Below the pieces are notes generated by a model. That model had not been told where the DNA came from, searched no databases, and worked only from the letters and a program-made list of their open reading frames with translations. Below are positions 1-7,042 of a stretch of DNA of 24,502 nt, piece after piece (within the stretch, counting starts at the first letter, position 1; each line of letters begins with the position of its first letter). This DNA comes from Phoenicibacter sp963588595 (GTDB lineage Bacteria > Actinomycetota > Coriobacteriia > Coriobacteriales > Eggerthellaceae). The stretch lies in NCBI GenBank assembly GCA_963588595.1, contig CAVAIA010000037.1, forward strand, positions 1 to 24,502, in the 5' to 3' direction. The translations under genes and the position numbers were made by a program.

Positions 1-55
1 TATGTGTGTTACTGTGAGAACAATGGTGCGCGGTGCAAGATTTGAACTTGCGACC
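1..55 (-). pseudogene. 3' fragment of tRNA-Val, direct repeat of 139-193
   Basis: These 55 bases are identical to 139-193, which covers the T-arm, the 3' acceptor strand and the CCA end of the intact tRNA-Val plus 23 bases beyond it. No matching 5' acceptor strand, D-arm or anticodon arm is present to the right of position 55, so this copy cannot make a tRNA. A duplicated tRNA 3' end downstream of the intact gene is the usual trace of a tyrosine-recombinase element that integrates at tRNA genes. No integrase is visible in the window. A simple local duplication is the alternative. Confidence 0.7.
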
Positions 56-91
56 TCCAGCCCTCTCGCAAGCTCGTGGGCGGCTCGCAAG

Positions 92-116
92 AGAAATGTG
101 CCACAGGCACATTTCT
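92..116. repeat. Perfect 11-bp inverted repeat, 3-base loop
   Basis: AGAAATGTGCC at 92-102 pairs with GGCACATTTCT at 106-116 around ACA. It lies between the two tRNA-Val 3' copies. No T-tract follows on either strand, so a Rho-independent terminator is not supported. The 8-mer CTCGCAAG also occurs twice just to its left (65-72 and 84-91). The function is unknown. Confidence 0.6.
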
Positions 117-161
117 ATAAGATACGTTAGTTAATATTTATGTGTGTTACTGTGAGAACAA

Positions 162-236
162 TGGTGCGCGGTGCAAGATTTGAACTTGCGACCCCCACCG
201 TGTCAAGGTGATGCTCTCCCCCTGAGCTAACCGCGC
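162..236 (-). tRNA. tRNA-Val, anticodon GAC
   Basis: Read on the minus strand this is a complete 75-nt cloverleaf. The acceptor strands GCGCGGT and ACCGCGC pair over 7 bp and the CCA end is encoded at 164-162. The anticodon stem TCACC/GGTGG encloses the loop TTGACAC, giving anticodon GAC (codon GUC). The T-arm is GCAAG-TTCAAAT-CTTGC. It lies 7 bases after tRNA-Leu and is probably processed from the same transcript. Its 3' end is duplicated at 1-55. Confidence 0.96.
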
Positions 237-243
237 ATTTAAA

Positions 244-333
244 TGGTGTCGGAGGCGGGATTTGAACCCGCACACCCGAATATTTGGGCACTAGCACCTC
301 AAGCTAGCGTGTCTGCCGTTCCACCACTCCGAC
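244..333 (-). tRNA. tRNA-Leu, anticodon GAG
   Basis: A 90-nt class II tRNA with a long variable arm and an encoded CCA end (246-244). The acceptor GTCGGAG pairs with CTCCGAC. The anticodon stem CTAGC/GCTAG holds the loop TTGAGGT, giving anticodon GAG (codon CUC). It starts 32 bases after the secG stop codon on the same strand, with no terminator visible between them, so co-transcription with secG is likely. In E. coli, tRNA-Leu(GAG) leuU also directly follows secG. Confidence 0.96.
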
Positions 334-365
334 ATATAAAAAAGTTATAAACTCTTTTCAACTAA

Positions 366-626
366 TTAGCTTTGCCCTTGGATCATTCCAACTGGGAAAC
401 AAAACATCATCAAAAGCAAAGTAACAATAAAAACGATCGCGCAAATAATAGTTATACGATCGAGGTTCTTCTCTATAATGCTTGTTCCTGATTGAGAAGA
501 ATACATTGAGCTTGCAATCGCGTCAGAAATTCCAGTGCCTTTTCCACTGTGCATCAAAATAAAAATCACTAGACCTGTGCCTGAAATAAAAAGCAAAACT
601 AGTAAAAAAATTGCTAATGGTGTCAT
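366..626 (-). CDS. secG: Preprotein translocase subunit SecG
   Basis: An 86-residue protein of normal SecG length with two hydrophobic segments (about 4-25 and 58-78). They flank a short polar loop carrying the family signature SGKGTGISDA at 27-36. SecG is the small third subunit of the SecYEG channel and stimulates SecA-driven export. The start codon is preceded by a purine-rich GAGGTAATAGGA. A strong extended -10 promoter lies about 60 bases upstream. Two tRNA genes follow on the same strand. The core translocon partner SecDF lies about 9 kb away in the window. Confidence 0.93.
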   Translation of the reverse strand: MTPLAIFLLVLLFISGTGLVIFILMHSGKGTGISDAIASSMYSSQSGTSIIEKNLDRITIICAIVFIVTLLLMMFCFPVGMIQGQS

Positions 627-684
627 TCCTATTACCTCTAAACTCTAATATCCTTTTCGCAAGCATTATGCTCACGGACGACTT

Positions 685-693
685 ATTATACCA
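685..693 (-). promoter_or_regulatory. Extended -10 promoter for secG
   Basis: The minus strand reads TGGTATAAT, a perfect extended -10 element (TGn plus TATAAT). Transcription would begin near 678, giving a leader of about 50 nt to secG. No good -35 box is present at 17 bp spacing, as expected for extended -10 promoters. Confidence 0.6.
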
Positions 694-739
694 AAAAACT
701 TTTAAATTTTATATTCTTGCCAATTAATTATTAAAAAAA

Positions 740-1339
740 CTAAAGCCCTAATTTTTCTTTATATTCTCTAAAAGAAGGGTGGACCTTATCCTTGTCAGAT
801 AGAGTCACTCTTTTTTTGTCAAAAACAACGTCGCTTCCTATAGCCGGCCAAATAATACCTATGTCTGGATCGTCAAAAGGAAGACCACCTTCATCGTTTG
901 GGTGGTAAACGTCATCACACTTATAGCAAAACTCAGCGCTCTCGCTCATCACCAAAAACCCATGCGCAAAACCTCTTGGGATAAAGAATTGACGTGAATT
1001 CTCTTCACTTAAAACAACTCCCTCCCATTTGCCAAACGTTGGGCTATCCTTCCTTAAGTCAACGCAAACGTCGAAAACCTTACCCTTAACAACTCTTACC
1101 AACTTAGATTGAGGATGGCTAATTTGAAAATGAAGACCCCTTAAAACTCCTTGTTTTGAAGCAGATTGATTATCTTGAACAAACTCACAATCTATCCCAG
1201 CTTCAACAAAACACTCCTTTTTATATGTCTCCATAAAAAAACCGCGATCGTCCCCGAAGCGCTTAACATCGATAACAAAAACGCCATCTATGCTGGTCTC
1301 TTGAAATTTGAAGTTTCCTATCTCCGTTGTTTTGCCCAT
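740..1339 (-). CDS. rfbC: dTDP-4-dehydrorhamnose 3,5-epimerase
   Basis: This 199-residue cupin-fold enzyme of the RmlC family epimerises dTDP-4-keto-6-deoxyglucose at C3 and C5, the third step of dTDP-L-rhamnose synthesis. Visible signatures are FGDDRGFFMETY near 28-39, the NQS motif at 57-59, RGLHFQ at 67-72 with the catalytic His70, IPRGFAHGF at 120-128, and the Tyr of FCYKCDDVY near 139. It is slightly longer than the usual 180-185 residues because of a polar N-terminal extension. The start has the upstream Shine-Dalgarno GAGGGAAG. It is the last gene of the rfbA-rfbD-rfbB-rfbC series and starts 27 bases after rfbB. Confidence 0.95.
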   Translation of the reverse strand: MGKTTEIGNFKFQETSIDGVFVIDVKRFGDDRGFFMETYKKECFVEAGIDCEFVQDNQSASKQGVLRGLHFQISHPQSKLVRVVKGKVFDVCVDLRKDSPTFGKWEGVVLSEENSRQFFIPRGFAHGFLVMSESAEFCYKCDDVYHPNDEGGLPFDDPDIGIIWPAIGSDVVFDKKRVTLSDKDKVHPSFREYKEKLGL

Positions 1340-1366
1340 TGTTAAACTTCCCTCTTTAGTTAAATT

Positions 1367-2377
1367 TTATTGTCCAACCTTCGCATATTTTTCTTCTGTG
1401 GCCTTCTTTACCTTCTCCCACCAAGTCTTATTATTTGAATACCACTCAATTGTTTGCTTCAATCCTTCATCAAAATTCGTGTGAGCGGGTTGCCATCCTA
1501 AATCGCGCCTCAATTTAGTGGAGTCAATCGCATAACGAAGGTCATGACCGGGTCTGTCCTTTACCCATTCAAAATCATCTTCGCTTTTTCCCATGTTCTT
1601 TAAAATTGCACGCATAACTTCCAAGTTATTCTTTTCGCCATCTGCGCCAATTAAATAGGTTTGCCCAAGCTCGCCTTTTGTCAAAATAGTCCAAATTGCG
1701 CTCGAATGATCCTCCGTGTGAATCCAATCGCGAACATTTTGACCATTTCCATAAAGTTTTGGTTTTATCCCACATAAAACATTTGTGATTTGGCGAGGGA
1801 TAAATTTCTCTACATGTTGAAAAGGGCCATAATTATTAGAGCAATTTGAAATTGTTGTCTTTACTCCATAGGTTCTTGCCCATGCCCGAACGAGCATATC
1901 AGAAGCCGCTTTTGTCGAAGAATAAGGGCTTGAAGGCTTGTATGGCGTCTCTTCAGTGAAACGATTTGGGTCGTCTAGCTCGAGATCCCCGTAAACCTCG
2001 TCCGTTGAAACATGGTGCAATCTAACATCATACTTTTTGCAAGCTTGCAACAATGAAAAAGTCCCAAAAACATTGGTTTGAACGAATGGAGTTGGGTCGA
2101 GAATTGAGTTATCATTGTGACTTTCAGCTGCATAATGAACAATCGCATCCACTCCGGGAACAATCTCATCAAGCAAATTAGAATCACAAATGTCTCCATG
2201 AACAAATTGAACGCGCGCCTCATCCAGCCCTGCAATGTTATCAAGATTTCCAGCGTAGGTTAGCTTGTCAAGAACAACAATTTGAACATCAGGTTGATTG
2301 TCATAAACCCAATGAACAAAATTAGAACCAATGAAGCCACAACCGCCAGTTACAATTATCTTTTTTGGAGAAAACAT
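1367..2377 (-). CDS. rfbB: dTDP-glucose 4,6-dehydratase
   Basis: A 336-residue extended short-chain dehydrogenase/reductase that turns dTDP-glucose into dTDP-4-keto-6-deoxyglucose using bound NAD. The Rossmann glycine motif GGCGFIGSN is at 11-19. The active-site segment STDEVYG at 124-130 carries the catalytic Asp-Glu pair, and the YxxxK dyad is Tyr152/Lys156. The C-terminal DRPGHDLRYAID is the usual substrate-binding segment. The family AAESHVDRSI segment reads AAESHNDNSI here, a mild divergence. Purines before the start (AAGGA) are about 14 bases away, so initiation may be modest. It lies 37 bases after rfbD. Confidence 0.96.
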   Translation of the reverse strand: MFSPKKIIVTGGCGFIGSNFVHWVYDNQPDVQIVVLDKLTYAGNLDNIAGLDEARVQFVHGDICDSNLLDEIVPGVDAIVHYAAESHNDNSILDPTPFVQTNVFGTFSLLQACKKYDVRLHHVSTDEVYGDLELDDPNRFTEETPYKPSSPYSSTKAASDMLVRAWARTYGVKTTISNCSNNYGPFQHVEKFIPRQITNVLCGIKPKLYGNGQNVRDWIHTEDHSSAIWTILTKGELGQTYLIGADGEKNNLEVMRAILKNMGKSEDDFEWVKDRPGHDLRYAIDSTKLRRDLGWQPAHTNFDEGLKQTIEWYSNNKTWWEKVKKATEEKYAKVGQ

Positions 2378-2414
2378 AATAAAAAACCGATCCTTACATT
2401 CTTATAACTATCTA

Positions 2415-3323
2415 CTAATTATTTTCAATATCTTCAATAAACGAATACAACGCATCTTCCCAATTCCTCATCTTGTTGCCAATTGTTTCTTCAAGATGTT
2501 TGTTTTGAAGAGCACTAAAATGGGGTCTTGGAGCACTTTGAGGGTGGTCTTTCAAGTAATTTTTTGTTGTAACGCGTTTTACCTTGCAATTCTTTCTGGC
2601 GAGTTCAAAACTCTTTTGAGCTAGGTCGGCCCACGTGCAAATCCCCTCACCAGTTACGTGATAGATTCCATAATCGCCACCTTTTGCAATTTCTAATATT
2701 TCGTAAGCAAGATCATTAGCGTTGGTAGGATTACCAAATTGGTCAGCAACAACGCTTACCTCGTCAAGTTTATCAGCAAGACCTAGCATTGTATAGACAA
2801 AATTCTTGCCATATTTCCCATACAACCAAGAGGTTCTAAGGACGAAAGTTCTCTTGCAAAACTCTAGAGCTAATTTTTCTCCCTCTAGCTTAGTCCTTCC
2901 ATATGCAGAAATTGGATCAGCCTCATCCGTCTCTATTCTTGCGTTCGCATATTCACCACTAAAGACATAATCAGTTGAGATATGAACCAACTTGGCAGCT
3001 TGATTATCCGCCGCGATAGCCAAATTTTTTACCCCATCGCTATTTATAGCATGCGCCAATTCTTCGTTTTCCTCACATGCTTCGCAATTTGTGTAAGCAG
3101 CACAATTGATAATTACGTCAAATTTATTATCACTAAAATAGGAATCTACGAGAGAAGCATCTGTTATATCAAGCTCGGGAAGATCGAGACACGAAACATT
3201 AGCACCCTCATAAATTTTATCTATATCTCCAATTTGCGTCTTTTTAACCTTTAGGACATGCTCTATTTCTTGACCAAGCATGCCTTTAGCCCCAACTATG
3301 CATATATTTAAAGGTTTACTCAT
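2415..3323 (-). CDS. rfbD: dTDP-4-dehydrorhamnose reductase
   Basis: A 302-residue RmlD-type SDR that reduces dTDP-4-keto-L-rhamnose with NAD(P)H, the last step of dTDP-L-rhamnose synthesis. The N-terminal cofactor motif is GAKGMLGQ at 11-18. Further signatures are CAAYTNCE at 74-81, STDYVF at 116-121, the catalytic YGRTK at 141-145 (Tyr and Lys) and RTSWLYG at 163-169. Length is normal for the family. The Shine-Dalgarno GTGGAGT lies 8-10 bases before the ATG. The start is 15 bases after the rfbA stop, consistent with one operon. Confidence 0.95.
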   Translation of the reverse strand: MSKPLNICIVGAKGMLGQEIEHVLKVKKTQIGDIDKIYEGANVSCLDLPELDITDASLVDSYFSDNKFDVIINCAAYTNCEACEENEELAHAINSDGVKNLAIAADNQAAKLVHISTDYVFSGEYANARIETDEADPISAYGRTKLEGEKLALEFCKRTFVLRTSWLYGKYGKNFVYTMLGLADKLDEVSVVADQFGNPTNANDLAYEILEIAKGGDYGIYHVTGEGICTWADLAQKSFELARKNCKVKRVTTKNYLKDHPQSAPRPHFSALQNKHLEETIGNKMRNWEDALYSFIEDIENN

Positions 3324-3338
3324 CTATAAAAACTCCAC

Positions 3339-4247
3339 TTAGTTCCTTTTCGCGTTCCCTGGAGCGTATCTCCCCTCTAAAACACGTTTTAAGTGCTGCC
3401 CATATTCACTTTTACCATAACTCTTAACAGCAGCCTCCAAAGCGTCAGCCCCAATCCAGCCATTTTCATAGGCTATTTCTTCAATCGCGCTAACAGCGAT
3501 TCCTTGGCTTCTCTCAACAGCGCGAACAAATTCGCTCGCCTCAAACAAACTCTCCATTGTCCCTGTGTCAAGCCAAGCATAGCCTCTACCTAAAGTGACA
3601 ACATTCAAACTTCCGTCTTCTAAATACATTTGATTTAACGTTGTTATCTCAAGCTCGCCCCTGGCCGAAGGTTTCACTTGTTTTGCAAAATCGCAAACTC
3701 GATTATCGTAAAAATATAGCCCCGTTACTGCATAATTACTCTTAGGCTTTTCTGGTTTCTCTTCAATTGAGATGGCGTTTAAGTTATCGTCAAACTCAAC
3801 AACTCCGAATCTCTCAGGATCATCCACGTAGTAACCAAAGACCGTGGCACCTTTCTTCCCGTCACTTGAATTGGTTATAGCTTCTTCTAAATGCCTACCA
3901 AGTCCATTGCCATAAAAAATGTTATCTCCCAAAACAAGAGCGCAACTGTCATTATTAATAAACTTCTCTCCGATTATAAAAGCTTGCGCAAGTCCATCAG
4001 GAGAAGGTTGCACCTCATAACTTAAATTAAGGCCATATTGTGAGCCGTCCTTTAAGAGTCGCTCAAAATTTGGCAAGTCATTTGGCGTTGATATAATTAA
4101 AATGTCACGAATTCCTGCCATCATCAAAACGCTCAACGGATAATAAATCATCGGCTTATCGTAGACTGGCAAAAGCTGCTTTGACGTGACTGTTGTTAGA
4201 GGATAGAGGCGAGTTCCGCTGCCTCCTGCAAGAATTATGCCTTTCAT
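3339..4247 (-). CDS. rfbA: Glucose-1-phosphate thymidylyltransferase
   Basis: A 302-residue nucleotidyltransferase (RmlA) that joins dTTP and glucose-1-phosphate to give dTDP-glucose, the entry point of the rhamnose pathway. The nucleotide-binding loop GGSGTRLYPLT is at 8-18, followed by TSKQLLPVYDKP with the conserved Lys. LGDNIFYG at 106-113 contains the metal-binding Asp108. Length matches the family (about 290-300). It is the first gene of the minus-strand rhamnose operon, with a TATAAT at 4301-4306 about 54 bases upstream. It is divergent from the polysaccharide exporter genes, so both units share one intergenic control region. Confidence 0.96.
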   Translation of the reverse strand: MKGIILAGGSGTRLYPLTTVTSKQLLPVYDKPMIYYPLSVLMMAGIRDILIISTPNDLPNFERLLKDGSQYGLNLSYEVQPSPDGLAQAFIIGEKFINNDSCALVLGDNIFYGNGLGRHLEEAITNSSDGKKGATVFGYYVDDPERFGVVEFDDNLNAISIEEKPEKPKSNYAVTGLYFYDNRVCDFAKQVKPSARGELEITTLNQMYLEDGSLNVVTLGRGYAWLDTGTMESLFEASEFVRAVERSQGIAVSAIEEIAYENGWIGADALEAAVKSYGKSEYGQHLKRVLEGRYAPGNAKRN

Positions 4248-4300
4248 CTACCGAGCGCCTTTCTGTTCAAAGATATAAGATTACCTTCTCAAACATTTCT

Positions 4301-4306
4301 ATTATA
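4301..4306 (-). promoter_or_regulatory. Probable -10 box of the rfbADBC operon
   Basis: The minus strand carries a consensus TATAAT in the short divergent region between rfbA and the ABC exporter. The -35 position (about 4324-4329) reads TTTTAA, a weak match. It lies back-to-back with the plus-strand promoter at 4332-4340, so RNA polymerase binding at the two sites would overlap. Confidence 0.45.
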
Positions 4307-4331
4307 CATAAATTTTATGCTCCTTAAAATA

Positions 4332-4340
4332 TGCTATTAT
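4332..4340 (+). promoter_or_regulatory. Extended -10 promoter for the ABC exporter genes
   Basis: TGCTATTAT fits an extended -10 (TGn plus TATTAT). The expected transcription start, about 7 bases beyond the hexamer, falls at 4347-4348, exactly on the ATG at 4348. That would make the mRNA leaderless. Confidence 0.45.
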
Positions 4341-4347
4341 GAAATGC

Positions 4348-5130
4348 ATGTCATCGAGCATAAAACAAACATCTTTTAAGCGTGATTGGTTCATTCTTTC
4401 AAGCTTAGTTGGAAAAGATTTTAAGATTAAATATAGAAGAAGCGTTCTAGGTGTTCTGTGGAGCGTTCTAAATCCACTTCTTATGATGGTCGTTCTAACT
4501 GCAGTTTTCTCAACAATTTTTCGCTTTAACATTGAATATTTCCCAGTCTATCTAATCTTGGGACAAACGCTTTTTACATTTATGAGCGATGCAACATCCA
4601 CATCTATGTCATCTATAGTGCAAGCGGCTCCCTTAATTAAAAAAATTAGAATCAACAAATGGATTTTTCCTCTTGAAAAGGTAACTTTTGCCTTAGTAAA
4701 TTTTGGATTTTCATTTTTGGCAGTTATCGCTGTCATGCTATTTTTTAAAATAACTCCAACGATAAACGTTTTATTTTTTCCACTTCTAATAATTTGCGTA
4801 TATGTTTTTAGCCTCGGTTTAGGCTTGATGCTTGCAGCCCTAGCCGTCTTCTTCAGAGACATAATACACCTATGGAGTGTTCTTTTGACAGCGTGGACTT
4901 ATGCAACTCCTTTATTTTATCCAACTGAAATCTTGCCAGATTGGGCGTTGCCAATTATCAAATATAACCCAATGTACTACTACGTAAATGTTTTAAGAGA
5001 ATCTGTTTTATGGGGTCAAACTCCAAGCTCAAAAGAACTTATAATTTGTGTGTTTTGCGCCCTTGTTGCAATTATATTGGGCGTTTTGATCTTTAAAAAG
5101 TTGCAAAAGAAGTTCATTTTATACGTTTAG
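4348..5130 (+). CDS. ABC-2 type polysaccharide export permease
   Basis: About 260 residues with six predicted membrane helices and the ABC-2 family layout of TagG, Wzm and RgpC exporters. The conserved N-terminal segment is KDFKIKYRRSVLGVLWSVLN (kinase-like amphipathic start, then TM1). Near the C-terminus are YATPLFYP and the family motif KYNPMYYYVNVLRE. It would move a lipid-linked glycan across the membrane, powered by the ATPase encoded 17 bases downstream. I chose the ATG at 4348 because a promoter predicts transcription starting there and no Shine-Dalgarno precedes it; the in-frame ATG at 4339 is the alternative. The divergent rhamnose operon suggests a rhamnose-containing substrate. 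Specific identity (rgpC, tagG or wzm) cannot be fixed. Confidence 0.9.
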   Translation: MSSSIKQTSFKRDWFILSSLVGKDFKIKYRRSVLGVLWSVLNPLLMMVVLTAVFSTIFRFNIEYFPVYLILGQTLFTFMSDATSTSMSSIVQAAPLIKKIRINKWIFPLEKVTFALVNFGFSFLAVIAVMLFFKITPTINVLFFPLLIICVYVFSLGLGLMLAALAVFFRDIIHLWSVLLTAWTYATPLFYPTEILPDWALPIIKYNPMYYYVNVLRESVLWGQTPSSKELIICVFCALVAIILGVLIFKKLQKKFILYV

Positions 5131-5147
5131 AAAATTCAACTTAACTT

Positions 5148-6971
5148 ATGACAGAGAAAACTAACACAGGGAAAATAGAGATCAAAACGAAATCGTTTAA
5201 TGACGATGAAAAGAAAACAATGATTTCAATAAACAATGTCTCAATGACATTTAATATGGCAAGCGAGCAACTTAACAACTTAAAAGAATATTTTCTTGCT
5301 ATAGTCAAGCATAAGCTGTTTTTCGAGGAGTTAAATGCGCTTCAAAATGTCAACTTTGAAATTAAACAGGGAGACGTTTTTGGAATCATTGGGACAAATG
5401 GTTCAGGAAAATCAACCCTTCTAAAGATAATAGCAGGCGTTCTTGAGCCAAGCGAAGGGACAGTCGAGATCAATGGAGGAATCGCCCCACTCATTGAGCT
5501 GGGCGCTGGTTTCGACATGGAGTTGTCAGCTCGCGAAAACATCTATTTAAATGGCGCTTTATTAGGATATTCAAAGAGTTTCATAGAACAACACTTCGAT
5601 GAGATAGTGAAATTTTCAGAAATCGAAAAGTTTCTAGACATGCCGATGAAAAATTATTCGAGCGGGATGATCGCGAGAATCGCATTCGCAATCGCAACAG
5701 TCATTGTTCCTGAGATTCTTATAGTGGATGAAGTTCTATCCGTTGGAGATTTCATGTTCCAAAAAAAATGCGAAGACAAGATTTTAGAACTAATTAAAAA
5801 CCACAACACAACAGTTTTAATAGTATCGCACTCAAATGACCAAATTAGACGACTATGCAACAAAGCAATTTGGATTGAAAAAGGTAAAACTCGCTTGATA
5901 GGCAACGCTAAAGACGTTTGCGACATATATGGTCTTGTTGGAGGTAGGCAAGGCGCAATAGAATCAGAAAATTTAATAATCAACGCAATCAATGATGAAA
6001 GCGTTGCAGACGCTCAAAGCGCGTCTTTTCATGTTCAAGGCTCTTCCTCTCCAGAACTTAGCTTGTCTCTTGCAAAGCACGCACCTAAAGAGGAGATTAA
6101 AAGCGTTTGTCTTTGCTCTATGCAAACTCACATCAATTCCTCTTTCGCAAACGCGCTTGCAGGCAAATTGAACGCACCTGTTATCTCGATAAAACACGAG
6201 GGAGTTGACTACCCTATCATTGATTGGTTAAACGAACACAAACCTGAAGAAATTTACATTTTCAACTTAACTAATTCGACAGGACCAAAAGAGCTTGCTG
6301 ATTATAAATTCGACTATTCACCGAAAATAACAGAATTTAACCACCACGATAATCTAAACAACATTTCTAAATATATGTTTGAGGAAACTTTTGAAATTTT
6401 AGATAAACCTACCTGCGCTTTTATTGGAACATTCCAAGATAGCATTGAAACTAGCGTTTCTTTTGGGCCGCTAAGTTACTATGAGAAAATTCCATTCTTA
6501 TGCATTGACCCAGCATCAATAACGCCAACTTCTTTCGCAAAGACTTGCAAAGATTATGGAATTAAAAAAGCTATAAACGTGAGTCCAACAATTGACAAAA
6601 AATTTCTAGACTACCTTTCCAAAAATTGCATAGAGGTTGAAAATTTAGCCTCGACCGACAAGTCAAAAACTTTCTTAGCACTAGCTGAAAAAACTTGCGA
6701 GCTTTTTAAAGAAGAGAAATGCGGTGAAGCTTTAATCATCCCTCAAAATGGAGACTCATGCATAGATGCTGCATCCGCTGGATATTATGCCTCAAAGGCC
6801 AAATGTCCAATTCTTGTTATTGACAACAGATCGCTTGACTCGATAGCTGACGCAATAACATTTTTAAAGAAACATAAAATCAAGAAAGTCACATTCCTCG
6901 ATAGCATAGAAGCTCTAAGCCTGCCAATCGTTGAAGTTCTTTCAAAGACAGCAAAAAAGAATCAATCTTAA
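5148..6971 (+). CDS. Polysaccharide-export ABC ATPase with C-terminal CWB2-like repeats
   Basis: A 607-residue protein in two halves. Residues about 25-262 form an ABC ATPase of the TagH/RgpD/Wzt type: Walker A GTNGSGKST (82-90), the export-type signature YSSGM (170-174), Walker B ILIVDEVLSVGD (190-201) and switch His228. Residues about 315-600 are not an ABC domain. They show a threefold pattern resembling CWB2 repeats: FANALAGKLNAPVIS (333-347), SVSFGPLSYYEKIPFLCID (436-454) and DAASAGYYASKAKCPILV (540-557). Each is followed some 20-25 residues later by an 'IKKV..L' strand-helix segment. CWB2 domains normally sit outside the cell and bind anionic cell-wall polymers; here no signal peptide is present, so the tail should be cytoplasmic. 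By analogy with the Wzt C-terminal domain it may recognise the glycan before export. The repeat assignment is by eye. Confidence 0.88.
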   Translation: MTEKTNTGKIEIKTKSFNDDEKKTMISINNVSMTFNMASEQLNNLKEYFLAIVKHKLFFEELNALQNVNFEIKQGDVFGIIGTNGSGKSTLLKIIAGVLEPSEGTVEINGGIAPLIELGAGFDMELSARENIYLNGALLGYSKSFIEQHFDEIVKFSEIEKFLDMPMKNYSSGMIARIAFAIATVIVPEILIVDEVLSVGDFMFQKKCEDKILELIKNHNTTVLIVSHSNDQIRRLCNKAIWIEKGKTRLIGNAKDVCDIYGLVGGRQGAIESENLIINAINDESVADAQSASFHVQGSSSPELSLSLAKHAPKEEIKSVCLCSMQTHINSSFANALAGKLNAPVISIKHEGVDYPIIDWLNEHKPEEIYIFNLTNSTGPKELADYKFDYSPKITEFNHHDNLNNISKYMFEETFEILDKPTCAFIGTFQDSIETSVSFGPLSYYEKIPFLCIDPASITPTSFAKTCKDYGIKKAINVSPTIDKKFLDYLSKNCIEVENLASTDKSKTFLALAEKTCELFKEEKCGEALIIPQNGDSCIDAASAGYYASKAKCPILVIDNRSLDSIADAITFLKKHKIKKVTFLDSIEALSLPIVEVLSKTAKKNQS

Positions 6972-7010
6972 AAACAAAATAAAAAAAGGTCCACCTAAAT
7001 GGTGAACCTT
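6972..7010 (-). terminator. Rho-independent terminator of metNIQ
   Basis: On the minus strand AAGGTTCACC (7010-7001) pairs with GGTGGACCTT (6995-6986) with one mismatch, around a 5-base loop. TTTTTTT, then further T-rich sequence, follows (6987-6972). This is a classic terminator for metQ. On the plus strand the same hairpin lacks a T-tract, so it serves the convergent ABC exporter poorly if at all. Confidence 0.85.
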
Positions 7011-7042
7011 CAAAGCAGTATATATCAGCATCTATAGTAAAA

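Noticed and set aside
92..116. Perfect hairpin as a terminator for the tRNA transcript
   Set aside because: No T-tract follows on either strand; kept only as an inverted repeat.
720..765. AT-rich hairpin plus T-run at the end of rfbC as a terminator
   Set aside because: The stem is nearly all A-T and G-T pairs and lies inside the coding end; too weak to call, although the T-run after the stop is real.
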